A DNA stretch of 64,000 nucleotides from positions 1-64,000 of the forward strand of contig JAILDJ010000004.1 of NCBI GenBank assembly GCA_024689505.1, written 5' to 3'. Below the pieces are notes generated by a model. It did not search any database. It was not told the origin of the DNA and was given only the letters and a program-made list of their open reading frames with translations. Positions 41,010 to 49,490 of the stretch are shown piece after piece. Source of the stretch: Clostridiales bacterium. GTDB lineage: Bacteria; Bacillota; Clostridia; Lachnospirales; Bianqueaceae. Within the stretch, counting starts at the first letter, position 1. Each line of letters begins with the position of its first letter. The position numbers and the translations under genes are program-made.

Positions 41010-42068
41010 ATGGCAGTCATGGTATATAAATGCCCACACTGTGGTGCGGCTCTGGAATTCGATGCTGAAGCCCAGAAACTGACCTGCGATTATTGCAAAT
41101 CGGAGTTCACACCTGAACAGGCTTTGGCGGTCGAACAGAATGTCGAGCCACAGGATATCCGTGAGGAGACACCGGAGGATTCCGAGTTCTTCAACGGTCA
41201 TATCAAGGCATGGCATTGCCCGGAATGCGGGGCGGACATCGTGGCCGATGCCAATACGGCAGCGACCTTCTGCCGTTTCTGCGGTGCGCCTACATTGATC
41301 GAGACCAACCTGACCGGGGATTATCGTCCTGTACGGCTGATCCCGTTCAAGATCTCTAAAGAGGAGGCCAAAACGGCGTTCCTGAAATGGTGTCATAATG
41401 GTAAGATCACGCCAAAGGATTTTGCCAGTGAACAGCAGCTGGAAAAGATCACCGGTATGTACGTGCCTTTCTGGCTTTTCGATTGCCAGGTCGAAGGTCT
41501 CGCCAGCGGGATCGGTACCCGCCGCAGGTCCTGGATCCATGGAGATATAGAGTATACCAATACACAATACTTCCGCATCCGCCGCCGGGCCAATCTGCAT
41601 TTCATGAAAGTGCCGGCGGACGGTTCCAAGGGCATGGACAATCAAATGATGGACTATCTGGAGCCCTATGATTATACCCAGCTGATCGAGTTCGAGATGC
41701 CCTATCTGGCGGGTTATATAGCCGAAAAATATGATGAGTCGCACGAGGTGGTGTACCCGCGGATCCAGGAGCGGATCGACAAGTATACCTATGCGCAGCT
41801 GCGCGATACGATCTCTGAATATCAGTCTGTGCAGATGGATGGACATAAGACGATCTTCCATAAGAGCGATGCCATGTATTCCATGCTGCCGGTCTGGATG
41901 CTGACCTATCGTTATCAAGGGAAAAACTACCTGTTCGCCATGAATGGGCAGAATGGTAAGGTCGTGGGCGATCCACCCAAGGATCACCGTAGGATCCTGT
42001 TCAGGTCCGGTGTTTTGGGCGTCATCATCTACGTGATCCTTTTCTTGATCGGAGGGTTCCTGTTATGA
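41010..42068 (+). CDS. Zinc-ribbon membrane-anchored protein
   Basis: A 352-residue protein with two N-terminal zinc ribbons: CPHCGAALEF... CDYCKSEF (residues 8-35) and CPECGADIV... CFRFCGAP-like CRFCGAP (about 70-95). The middle (about 130-320) is a mixed alpha/beta region of unknown fold with FWLFDCQVEG and RRRANLHFM. One membrane segment ends the protein (VLGVIIYVILFLIGGFL), so the ribbons face the cytoplasm. Relatives are often labelled TFIIB-type zinc ribbon protein without known function. It overlaps the TPM-domain gene by 4 nt, suggesting a two-protein module. Confidence 0.75.
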   Translation: MAVMVYKCPHCGAALEFDAEAQKLTCDYCKSEFTPEQALAVEQNVEPQDIREETPEDSEFFNGHIKAWHCPECGADIVADANTAATFCRFCGAPTLIETNLTGDYRPVRLIPFKISKEEAKTAFLKWCHNGKITPKDFASEQQLEKITGMYVPFWLFDCQVEGLASGIGTRRRSWIHGDIEYTNTQYFRIRRRANLHFMKVPADGSKGMDNQMMDYLEPYDYTQLIEFEMPYLAGYIAEKYDESHEVVYPRIQERIDKYTYAQLRDTISEYQSVQMDGHKTIFHKSDAMYSMLPVWMLTYRYQGKNYLFAMNGQNGKVVGDPPKDHRRILFRSGVLGVIIYVILFLIGGFLL

Positions 42069-42880
42069 GACATATGAATCTGATCCGGATCCTCACGTGC
42101 CTGTTCACTGTACTGCTGTTGCATCCGATTTTCCTGCATGCGGAAGTGACCGGCCAGCGCGTCTACGATGAAGCGGACATCCTGAGTGAAGAAGAAGAGA
42201 TCCGTCTGGAACAGCTCTGCAAATCCTATGCGGATGAGACCCATATGGATTTCGTGATCCTGACGACCGACGATGCACAGTCCAAGACGTCGGAAGCCTT
42301 CGCGGATGACTTCTACGATGAAGGCGGTTTTGGTTATGACAAGCCGCAGGGGAACGGCGTCCTGTTCTTGATCGACATGGACAACCGGGAGATCTGCATT
42401 TCCACGTGCGGTGATGCGATCTATTATATGACGGACAAGCGGATCGACGAGGTCCTGGAAGCGGTCTATGAATCGGTCTCTGTGGGAGATTACGGTGGCG
42501 GCTGCAAGACCTTCTTGCAGAAGACGGCGGCGTTCCTGAAAAGCGATCCCTACGCGCGGCCTACGCTCAAGCAGCGGATGCTTGCGTCGTTGAAACGCAG
42601 TCCGATCTACATCGCGATCGCTGCGGTCGTCGCGTGTGTGTATGGCGGCTCTTTGAAGAGATCCCGCGCGTACAGAAACACTACGAATTTCACGACCTAT
42701 CAGGATCGGGGCAATTTCCACCTGGTCCAGCGGGAAGACTTCTTCCTGCGGGAGACGACTACGACGCGCAGGATCGTCACGGATACGGGACGTGGAAGCG
42801 GCGGAGGACACAGCGGCGGTTCATCCACCCATGTATCATCCGGCGGTGTCACCCATGGCGGCGGCAGCATGAAATTCTAG
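42065..42880 (+). CDS. TPM-domain (YgcG-like) secreted/membrane protein
   Basis: A 271-residue protein with an N-terminal signal segment (LIRILTCLFTVLLLHPIFLHA), a TPM domain (about 30-160; VYDEADILSEEEEIRLEQLC, DFVILTTDDAQ, GNGVLFLIDMDNREICISTC) and one membrane segment near 180-195 (IYIAIAAVVACVYGG). The C-terminus is Gly/Ser/His-rich (GSGGGHSGGSS...). TPM proteins have been implicated in photosystem repair and membrane protein quality control; the bacterial YgcG role is unclear. ATGA overlap with the zinc-ribbon gene implies a joint function. Confidence 0.82.
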   Translation: MRHMNLIRILTCLFTVLLLHPIFLHAEVTGQRVYDEADILSEEEEIRLEQLCKSYADETHMDFVILTTDDAQSKTSEAFADDFYDEGGFGYDKPQGNGVLFLIDMDNREICISTCGDAIYYMTDKRIDEVLEAVYESVSVGDYGGGCKTFLQKTAAFLKSDPYARPTLKQRMLASLKRSPIYIAIAAVVACVYGGSLKRSRAYRNTTNFTTYQDRGNFHLVQREDFFLRETTTTRRIVTDTGRGSGGGHSGGSSTHVSSGGVTHGGGSMKF

Positions 42881-42916
42881 TTAACGAATAAATATTATAT
42901 ACAGGGAGGTTTTTCT

Positions 42917-44365
42917 ATGACCCAGCAGTGGGATGTATTGATTGCGGGCGGCGGTGTGATCGGCGCCTCGATCGCGCGGGAACTGTCCCGATATGAACTC
43001 AAGACAGCACTGGTCGAAGCAAACAGTGATCTTGCTTTAGGTACTTCCGGCGCCAACTCCGGTATCGTTCATGCCGGCTACGATGCCATGCCCGGCACAC
43101 TGATGGCCGAATTGAATGTGCGCGGCAATGCGATGTATCCGGAACTATGTTCCAAACTGGAGATCCCCTTCGAGCCCATCGGTTCGCTGGTGCTGGCCTT
43201 CGATGAGGACGATGAGACCACGATCCGCAAACTGTACGAGCGCGGTCAGGTCAACGGTGTACCGGATCTTAAGATCCTGAGCGCGGAAGAGGTCAAAGCG
43301 ATGGAGCCGCATGTGACAGAGACTGTGCGCGGTGCACTTTACGCGCCGACAGCCGGTGTCGTCTCTCCATATGAAGCGACGATCGCGATCGCTGAAAATG
43401 CGGCGGAAAACGGCGTTTCCTTCTATCTGGAACATCCGGTAACGGCTGTGCGCAAGACGGAAGACGGTTTTGTCGTAACAGCCGGCGGTGAGGAATTCTC
43501 CTGCAGGATCCTCATCAACTGCTGCGGCGTGCATGCGAATGAACTCAGCCGCATGGCCGGTGGCGAACCCTTTGAGGTGACGGGCCGCAAGGGTGAGTAC
43601 ATCCTGTATGATAAAAACCTCGGTGGATATGTCAGTCACGTGCTGTTCCAGCCGCCAAGCAAGATGGGCAAAGGTATCCTGGTCACGCAGACAGCCGAAG
43701 GCAACATGCTGATCGGTCCCAGCAGCGTCGATGTCGATGATATCGACGACACAGCGACGACCCAGGAAGGTCTGGACGGCGTCCTGGCAACTGCCCGCCG
43801 CTCCTGCCCGAATCTGCCTGCCGGAGGCGCGATCACCACATTCGCCGGCATGCGTGCCGTTATTGGCGAAGATTTCATCATCCGGTATTCTGACCTCGTA
43901 GATGGCCTGCTGCAGACAGCGGGTATCTGCTCTCCGGGTCTCACCGCGGCACCCGCGATCGCGGAAAAGGTGGCCGGTCTGGTGAGTGAGCGTTTGGAAC
44001 TGAAAGCCAAGGCGCAGTGGAAAGACACGCGCGAGGGGATCCCGCCGTTCAATAAGCTGGACTGGGATGCCCGACAGAAACTGATCGAGCAGGATCCGGC
44101 CTATGCCCGCATGGTCTGCCGTTGTGAAACGGTGACCGAGGGACAGATCGTTAAGGCGCTGCATTCTCCGATCCCTGTGTATACCATCGACGGTGTGAAG
44201 CGTCGCTGCCGCGCCGGCATGGGACGCTGTCAGGGCAGCTTCTGCACACCGCGTGTCATGGACATCATCGCAAGAGAATCCGGCATTCCGTTCGCGGAAG
44301 TCAGCAAGAACGGGGCAGATGCAAAACTGATCACTGGAACATTAAAAGGAGGTGCCGCAGAATGA
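42917..44365 (+). CDS. GlpA-like FAD-dependent dehydrogenase with BFD-type [2Fe-2S] domain
   Basis: A 482-residue flavoprotein. DVLIAGGGVIGASIARELSR is the FAD motif; GTSGANSGIVHAGYDA is shared with GlpA/LhgO dehydrogenases. The C-terminal domain binds a [2Fe-2S] cluster with CRC (Cys401, 403) and RCQGSFC (Cys438, 443); Cys431 is an extra. It forms an operon with an NAD(P)/FAD oxidoreductase and a DUF1667 protein, like the soluble GlpABC-type trio of Firmicutes that oxidises glycerol-3-phosphate or a 2-hydroxyacid. No glycerol kinase or transporter is near, so the substrate is not fixed. Confidence 0.85.
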   Translation: MTQQWDVLIAGGGVIGASIARELSRYELKTALVEANSDLALGTSGANSGIVHAGYDAMPGTLMAELNVRGNAMYPELCSKLEIPFEPIGSLVLAFDEDDETTIRKLYERGQVNGVPDLKILSAEEVKAMEPHVTETVRGALYAPTAGVVSPYEATIAIAENAAENGVSFYLEHPVTAVRKTEDGFVVTAGGEEFSCRILINCCGVHANELSRMAGGEPFEVTGRKGEYILYDKNLGGYVSHVLFQPPSKMGKGILVTQTAEGNMLIGPSSVDVDDIDDTATTQEGLDGVLATARRSCPNLPAGGAITTFAGMRAVIGEDFIIRYSDLVDGLLQTAGICSPGLTAAPAIAEKVAGLVSERLELKAKAQWKDTREGIPPFNKLDWDARQKLIEQDPAYARMVCRCETVTEGQIVKALHSPIPVYTIDGVKRRCRAGMGRCQGSFCTPRVMDIIARESGIPFAEVSKNGADAKLITGTLKGGAAE

Positions 44366-45624
44366 ACCGTAAGATCGATACTTTGATCGTAGGCGGCGGT
44401 CCGGCCGGACTGGCGGCTGCCTGTGCCTGTTATGACGGCGGTGTCCGTGATATCCTGATCGTAGAGCGTGACGTGCATCTGGGCGGCATCCTGCAGCAGT
44501 GCATCCACAACGGATTCGGCCTGCAGTGGTTCAAAGAAGAACTGACCGGCCCCGAGTACGCGCAGCGTTTCGTGGACGAAGCTGCAAAGCGTGAGATCCC
44601 CTATATGACCGAGACTATGGTCCTGGAGATCACCAAAGATAAAAAAGTATATTGTGTCAACCCGGAAGAGGGCGTTGTTGTTTTTGAATGCAAGACCATC
44701 ATCCTGGCCATGGGCTGCCGTGAACGCGTCCGTGGTAATCTGAAGATCCCCGGGACCCGTCCCGCCGGCGTGTATTCTGCCGGCCTGGCACAGCGCCTGG
44801 TCAACCTGGAAGGCGTCATGCCGGGCAAAGAAGTCGTCATCCTGGGCTCTGGTGATATCGGCCTGATCATGGCCCGCCGCATGAAGTGGGAAGGTGCTGA
44901 CGTCAAGATGGTCTGCGAGATCATGCCGTATTCTTCCGGACTGGCCCGTAATATCCAGCAGTGCCTGAAGGACAATGACATCCCGCTGCACCTGAACACC
45001 ACGGTCGTCAAGGTCCACGGCAAGAAGCGTGTAGAAGGCGTCACCATCGCGAAGGTCGATGAGAACCGCCGGCCCATCAAGGAAACAGAGCAGTTTGTGC
45101 CTTGTGATACGCTGATGCTGTCGGTAGGTCTGCTGCCGGAGAACGAGCTGTCCCGCGGCATGGATCTGGTCATGGATCCGGTCACCGGCGGTCCGGCTGT
45201 CGATGAGAACCGTCAGACGTCTGTGCGCGGCGTGTATGCCTGCGGCAATGTCCTGCACGTCCATGATATCGTCGACTTTGTTTCCAAGGAAAGCATGATC
45301 GCAGGAGCAGCTGCGGCAGAGTACGTCAAGAACGAGCCGGAGCAGGAGACCAAAGCCGTGACGATGCAGCCAGGCACCAACGTCCGCTATATCGTACCGC
45401 AGCGCTTGGTCGCGCCGGAAGCCTGCAGCCTGTACTTCCGTGTCGGCGCCCCGCTCGGCGCTGGAGAGATCCGTTTGACAGCCGATGGTGAGACGCTTCT
45501 GACGCGCAAGTTCATCCGTGCGGTCCCCGGCGAGATGGAAGAACTGCCCTTGAAACAGGAGATCGCCGAAAAGCTGTATAACGCCAAAGACGTCGTCGTT
45601 TCGGCAATAGAGAAGGAGGCCTGA
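44362..45624 (+). CDS. NAD(P)/FAD-dependent oxidoreductase (GlpB/HcnB-like)
   Basis: A 420-residue disulfide-reductase-fold flavoprotein. TLIVGGGPAGLAAACACYDG is the FAD site, GKEVVILGSGDIGLIMARRM the NAD(P) site near residue 155, and RGVYACGNVLHVHDIVDFV the C-terminal FAD motif. LGGILQQCIHNGFGLQWF is typical of the group that partners GlpA-like dehydrogenases. A C-terminal beta-extension (about 330-420) is present. ATGA overlap with the upstream gene. It probably passes electrons from the GlpA-like subunit to NAD(P) or another carrier. Confidence 0.85.
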   Translation: MNRKIDTLIVGGGPAGLAAACACYDGGVRDILIVERDVHLGGILQQCIHNGFGLQWFKEELTGPEYAQRFVDEAAKREIPYMTETMVLEITKDKKVYCVNPEEGVVVFECKTIILAMGCRERVRGNLKIPGTRPAGVYSAGLAQRLVNLEGVMPGKEVVILGSGDIGLIMARRMKWEGADVKMVCEIMPYSSGLARNIQQCLKDNDIPLHLNTTVVKVHGKKRVEGVTIAKVDENRRPIKETEQFVPCDTLMLSVGLLPENELSRGMDLVMDPVTGGPAVDENRQTSVRGVYACGNVLHVHDIVDFVSKESMIAGAAAAEYVKNEPEQETKAVTMQPGTNVRYIVPQRLVAPEACSLYFRVGAPLGAGEIRLTADGETLLTRKFIRAVPGEMEELPLKQEIAEKLYNAKDVVVSAIEKEA

Positions 45625-45627
45625 ACC

Positions 45628-45987
45628 ATGAGAGTTGAAGAAATGGTCTGCATCCTGTGCCCGCGCGGCTGCCATCTGACAGTCACGCAGGATGGTGATG
45701 ATATCCAGGTGACAGGCAATACCTGTCCCCGCGGCAAACAGTATGGTATCAATGAATTGACGCATCCGATGCGTACGGTCACGACCTCTGTATATGTGGA
45801 GGATCCGGGACGCGACAAAATGCTGTCGGTCAAAACGAACCAAGCCGTTCCGAAGGAAAAGATCGAAGAAGTTTTGGCCATCGTCAAGACCGTCAAGGCG
45901 AAGACGCCGGTCAAGGTCGGTGACGTGCTGGTCGCCGGGATCGCCGGCACAGAGGCGGATCTGGTTGCGACCCGCAACATAGACTAA
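45628..45987 (+). CDS. DUF1667 small iron-sulfur protein
   Basis: A 119-residue protein. The start EEMVCILCPRGCHLTV and GNTCPRGKQYGINEL give a CxxCxxxC...C set that resembles the [4Fe-4S] domain at the N-terminus of molybdopterin oxidoreductases. The rest is a small alpha/beta domain. It regularly follows the two flavoproteins in this trio and is presumably their electron-transfer partner (GlpC-like role), but without a membrane anchor. It begins 4 nt after the previous stop. Confidence 0.88.
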   Translation: MRVEEMVCILCPRGCHLTVTQDGDDIQVTGNTCPRGKQYGINELTHPMRTVTTSVYVEDPGRDKMLSVKTNQAVPKEKIEEVLAIVKTVKAKTPVKVGDVLVAGIAGTEADLVATRNID

Positions 45988-45991
45988 AAAG

Positions 45992-46037
45992 AAAGAAGCT
46001 TCTTTCTGGCACAAATGCCTGAGAAGCTTCTTTTTTT
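45992..46037. terminator. Bidirectional terminator between DUF1667 and XRE genes
   Basis: AAAGAAGCTTCT (45992-46003) and AGAAGCTTCTTT (46022-46033), each nearly self-palindromic, enclose a second small stem (GGCA/TGCC). T-runs lie on both strands. Confidence 0.85.
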
Positions 46038-46130
46038 GCGGGTCCTTGGGATCCGTATGGGTAACGCCTGATGGTTGCGTGGATGGACCTGGCGCGCGTT
46101 CCTCCATATCAAATGACAAAATCCCCAGTA

Positions 46131-46457
46131 TTACAAAAGAATATCACGCAGAAGTGTTACTGCAAATTGTTGTTCAGTACGCGATAGAGAACTAAAAAGC
46201 CGACCGATCTCATTCATGGATCCCGCCGGCTCCTCGTAAGACTCGATTCCCGCGAATAACTCGGAGAATGTGATATCTAAAGCCTTTGTGATGTGTTCCA
46301 ATGTCGTGAGTGTAGCACATTTGACGCCTCGCTCCACGGCACTGATATACACTGGATGCAGATCAGCGCGTTCGGCCAGCTGCTCCTGCGTCATGTGATG
46401 CGCCAGCCGTTGGTTCTGGATGCGCACACCTAATTCTTTGATAAGAAGCTGGTTCAT
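46131..46457 (-). CDS. XRE-family transcriptional regulator
   Basis: A 108-residue protein with a lambda-repressor-type helix-turn-helix over residues 8-65 (IQNQRLAHHMTQEQLAERAD, PVYISAVERGVKCATLTTLE). The C-terminal 40 residues (GSMNEIGRLFSSLSRTEQQF) form a short helical pair, likely for dimerisation. A strong AAAGGAGG precedes ATG. A second, different XRE regulator lies 66 nt upstream on the same strand. The target is unknown; the VTC/Cthe_2159 cassette upstream is a candidate by position. Confidence 0.88.
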   Translation of the reverse strand: MNQLLIKELGVRIQNQRLAHHMTQEQLAERADLHPVYISAVERGVKCATLTTLEHITKALDITFSELFAGIESYEEPAGSMNEIGRLFSSLSRTEQQFAVTLLRDILL

Positions 46458-46523
46458 AGGCCCTCCTTTCTTTCAGGAGGACCACGTGCAGGCAAATGAC
46501 AGCATCCTCAGGCGGGACCGTCC

Positions 46524-46853
46524 TTATCTGCCGGTATGCTCGATGGCTGTCAGATCGTCGACCAGAGCCCGGATATGTTCCAATTGTCTTTCATTCAGCG
46601 TTTTCAGTTTTTCGACCAGGTCGGAGAGCTCGGCAGGATATGAGATGTTCATTTCCAAAAAGGCGCCGGGCGTAATGTCCAGGTATTCGCAGATCTTCAG
46701 GAACATCGGAAGAGAAGGCAGTGATTTGCCACATTCGATGTCGTGGATATATCCCTGATTTTGGTCGAGCGCGACGCTCATGGTCCTGGCAGAAACGTTT
46801 TTTCGCTCCCGCAGGCGCATCAAGCGTTGCCTGAAATCATATTCAAATGCCAT
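46524..46853 (-). CDS. XRE-family transcriptional regulator (second)
   Basis: A 109-residue protein with a helix-turn-helix at residues 8-65 (FRQRLMRLRERKNVSARTMS, NQGYIHDIECGKSLPSLPMF). The tail (SDLVEKLKTLNERQLEHIRALV) predicts a coiled helix for dimer contacts. It shares the layout but little sequence with its neighbour. A GTGAGGA site precedes ATG 46853. No partner gene of toxin-antitoxin type is visible nearby. Confidence 0.87.
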   Translation of the reverse strand: MAFEYDFRQRLMRLRERKNVSARTMSVALDQNQGYIHDIECGKSLPSLPMFLKICEYLDITPGAFLEMNISYPAELSDLVEKLKTLNERQLEHIRALVDDLTAIEHTGR

Positions 46854-46954
46854 AGGATCCTCACTTCCTTTATGCTTGATCAGATGGAGACCGTATCAGT
46901 ATTATATCCGATATCGAGACACAAAAGGGTGGACTGGAACCTTTTTTTATGCAG

Positions 46955-46992
46955 AAGCATCGGAAGAAATCCTGCGAAATCTTCCGATGCTT
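46955..46992. repeat. 13-bp perfect inverted repeat downstream of the lipoprotein gene
   Basis: AAGCATCGGAAGA (46955-46967) and TCTTCCGATGCTT (46980-46992) with a 12-nt loop. On the minus strand it lies after the Cthe_2159-like gene, but the following sequence is A-rich rather than T-rich. Either an atypical terminator, an mRNA 3' stabiliser, or an operator for the XRE genes. Confidence 0.6.
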
Positions 46993-47026
46993 TGGATATT
47001 ATCATATTTGTGTGAAGGGGGATCGT

Positions 47027-48793
47027 TCAACGGACTTTGGGCCCTTGCATGCCGCCCATGCCACCCATCATGCCGCCTTGGCCATACAAGGCTTCTGTCA
47101 TTTCGATCTCCACGGAGGTCTGGCCTATCGTCAGTGTATATGTCGAACCGACCTGGATCGCCGGATCACTGAGTACAAGGGAAGAGAAATCTTTTTGCGG
47201 AGTATAGCTGAGGATCTCCTTGCCGGAACTATCAGTCAGGGTGATCGTGGTACCGGCACTGACAAGGCCGACATTGTATAGGATCGAACCCTGACCTTCC
47301 GCAGCGGAGAGGTTCAAGGCCATGCCGGAGGGTCCAACAGCGATCAGCTGGCCACCCGTGATCACAGCCTGACCGTCATAATCCAAGGCCGCATTTCCTT
47401 CGTTGACCGGTCCGTCTACGATCACAACACCTCCCGTAATGTACATAGAACCGTTGGAATCCAGTCCATCTCCCGAAGCATCGACATACAGTGTACCGCC
47501 GGAGATCGTCAAAGTGGGAGAGCCGCTGCCGGCAGCATTGACACCGTCATCATCAGCATTCAAAGTCGTGTTGCCGCCCGCGATAGTGATCTTATAACCC
47601 TCCAGTCCTTCGTGGCAGGAAAGGATCTCGATCTCTCCATCCTGGATCGTCAGAGCCTGTTCCGCATGCAGCGCATCGTCCCCGGCGGCGATCATGAAGG
47701 CACCGTTTTCTAAGGTCAGATCTCCATCCGTGTGCAGGGCGTCGTCCGCCGTGTTGATGCGGAACGTTCCGTTCTGGATCAGGATCCCTACGTCGGATTT
47801 GATCCCTTTCAGCGATGTCTCGTCGTCGGTGGAACCATTGTTTTTCTGGGTGCTGTTTTCATAGCCTCCGCCGCTCAGGATACTGAGGGCTCCATCCAGG
47901 ATCGTCACCTGCCCGGAGGCATCGATGCCATCACCTGCCTCCGCGGACAGGTTGACGGTCCCACCGCTCATATAGAACCATCCTTGAGAAGCGTCATCTG
48001 TATTTTCGATCTGGATGGCGTCCTTGCCGCTGGTGATATCCAAAGTACCGGCCGCGATACGGACACTGTCGTTGACATCCAGTCCTTTGCCGGCGGCGGT
48101 GATCGAAAGGCTGCCTGCGGTGATCTTCAGATCGTCTTTGGCAGCGATCCCATGCCCGGTCTCGCAGGTAAGGGTAAGAGTGCCATCCCCGTTGATCGTT
48201 AGATCCTCTTTGGCATAGATGGCCGCGTCGATCTTGTCATCTGTAAACGTACCAGTGGATGAGAGGGTGTTGCCCGTGCCGGCGGCCAAAGTCAGGAAGA
48301 CCTTGTCAGCGCTCTTGATGTACAAGGCAGCGCTGTTTTCACAGGTCACGGAAGCATTGTCCAGCACCAGCTGGATCTTGGCGGTCTCGGTGGTATCGAT
48401 GATGATCTGGCCGTTGGACAGGGTCCCGGACAGTACATAGGTACCTTCTTTGCTGATCAAAATGGTATCCCCATCGATCTGCACACCGGCACCGTCCGCG
48501 GTAGAAGCACCATCGGATAAGGTGATGTGGGTGTCAGCTTCATAAGAGGCGTCTAGATCCCGTTCCGTGAAGTACTCGTCGGCCTGGGCGGATTCTGTAT
48601 TCGCAGACACAGCTTCCGTGGTGCTTTCTTCCGATGCGTCTTCATTGGATGCCGGTTCCGTGGAGCTTTCTTCGGAGACGATCGCTTCAGGGGCTGCCTT
48701 GCTTTGATCCACGGTATTCGTGGCGGAAGAGCAGGCGGTGAAGATCGTACTGAGTAGTAAGAACATAGGGATCAATATCGAATAGAGTTTCAT
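47027..48793 (-). CDS. Cthe_2159-like carbohydrate-binding lipoprotein
   Basis: A 588-residue lipoprotein with the signal ILIPMFLLLSTIFTAC (Cys21) and a Ser/Glu/Thr-rich linker (about 25-75). From about residue 85 it consists of many short imperfect repeats (GDDALHAEQALTIQDGEIEI, GKDAIQIENTDD, DDDGVNAAGSGSPTLTISGG) that should wind into a parallel beta-helix with Asp-Gly-Ile/Val turns, as in the PF14262 family, whose founder from Clostridium thermocellum binds polygalacturonate and Ca2+. The protein ends in a Met/Gly-rich tail (GGMMGGMGGMQG). GAGGTG precedes ATG 48793. Last gene of a VTC-DUF4956 operon; the ligand is unknown. Confidence 0.85.
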   Translation of the reverse strand: MKLYSILIPMFLLLSTIFTACSSATNTVDQSKAAPEAIVSEESSTEPASNEDASEESTTEAVSANTESAQADEYFTERDLDASYEADTHITLSDGASTADGAGVQIDGDTILISKEGTYVLSGTLSNGQIIIDTTETAKIQLVLDNASVTCENSAALYIKSADKVFLTLAAGTGNTLSSTGTFTDDKIDAAIYAKEDLTINGDGTLTLTCETGHGIAAKDDLKITAGSLSITAAGKGLDVNDSVRIAAGTLDITSGKDAIQIENTDDASQGWFYMSGGTVNLSAEAGDGIDASGQVTILDGALSILSGGGYENSTQKNNGSTDDETSLKGIKSDVGILIQNGTFRINTADDALHTDGDLTLENGAFMIAAGDDALHAEQALTIQDGEIEILSCHEGLEGYKITIAGGNTTLNADDDGVNAAGSGSPTLTISGGTLYVDASGDGLDSNGSMYITGGVVIVDGPVNEGNAALDYDGQAVITGGQLIAVGPSGMALNLSAAEGQGSILYNVGLVSAGTTITLTDSSGKEILSYTPQKDFSSLVLSDPAIQVGSTYTLTIGQTSVEIEMTEALYGQGGMMGGMGGMQGPKVR

Positions 48794-48818
48794 AAAGTGC
48801 ACCTCGTTTCTTTTTCTA

Positions 48819-49490
48819 TTATAAGTTTTCATCGGACTGCGGCCGAAGAGAGAGGCTGATCTCCAGATTCCCGTTGCGCGTGCGGAGTTCGTCGATGAAG
48901 GATTTTTCCGTTCCGGGTTTCTGCAAAGTGATATCATACGTGAGTCGGTTGAGGCTTCCTAAGTTGGTGGTCTTGACCTGGCGCAGATGAGCTTCAGAGG
49001 TGAAGCGGTCGAACAGGTCATCGAACATACCATTGTATTCCAGGTCTTCCGGTACCAGGATGCTCAGCCGACGTTCCTGGACCGGTTCTTTGCGCGTCCC
49101 GAATCCAATCGCATTGTACACGATCATGACAAGGCAGATGATGAGGGTGAACAGGACGGCGAACCCGATATATCCCATACCACAGGCCAGGCCGATCGCC
49201 ATGGCCAGGAAGATAGCACCGATCTCACGGGCTGTGCCGGGTGCGGAGCGGAAGCGGACCAGAGAGAAGGTGCCTGCGACCGCTACACCGGCCCCCAGAT
49301 TGCCGCTGACCATCATGATCACGACGCTGACCATGGCCGGCAGCAACGCCAGGGTCTGGGCGAAACTGCGGGTGTACTGGGAGCGGAACATGTAGATGAG
49401 AGCAACGATAGAGCCCAGAAGCAGGGCGGAGATAAGACAAACAGCAAAGATGGTCGGTGTCAGAGAGGAAGAAATGATGGAATCAAACAT
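48819..49490 (-). CDS. DUF4956 polytopic membrane protein
   Basis: A 223-residue protein with about four membrane segments in residues 10-130 (TIFAVCLISALLLGSIVALI, TLALLPAMVSVVIMMVSG, EIGAIFLAMAIGLACGMGYI, VLFTLIICLVMIVYNAIG). GVAVAGTFSLVRFRSAPGTA is the family's conserved loop. A soluble C-terminal domain (about 145-223) has an ACT-like strand/helix pattern. Its start overlaps the VTC gene stop by 8 nt. DUF4956 genes often neighbour VTC-domain genes; a channel or translocation role for the VTC product is inference. Confidence 0.87.
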   Translation of the reverse strand: MFDSIISSSLTPTIFAVCLISALLLGSIVALIYMFRSQYTRSFAQTLALLPAMVSVVIMMVSGNLGAGVAVAGTFSLVRFRSAPGTAREIGAIFLAMAIGLACGMGYIGFAVLFTLIICLVMIVYNAIGFGTRKEPVQERRLSILVPEDLEYNGMFDDLFDRFTSEAHLRQVKTTNLGSLNRLTYDITLQKPGTEKSFIDELRTRNGNLEISLSLRPQSDENL

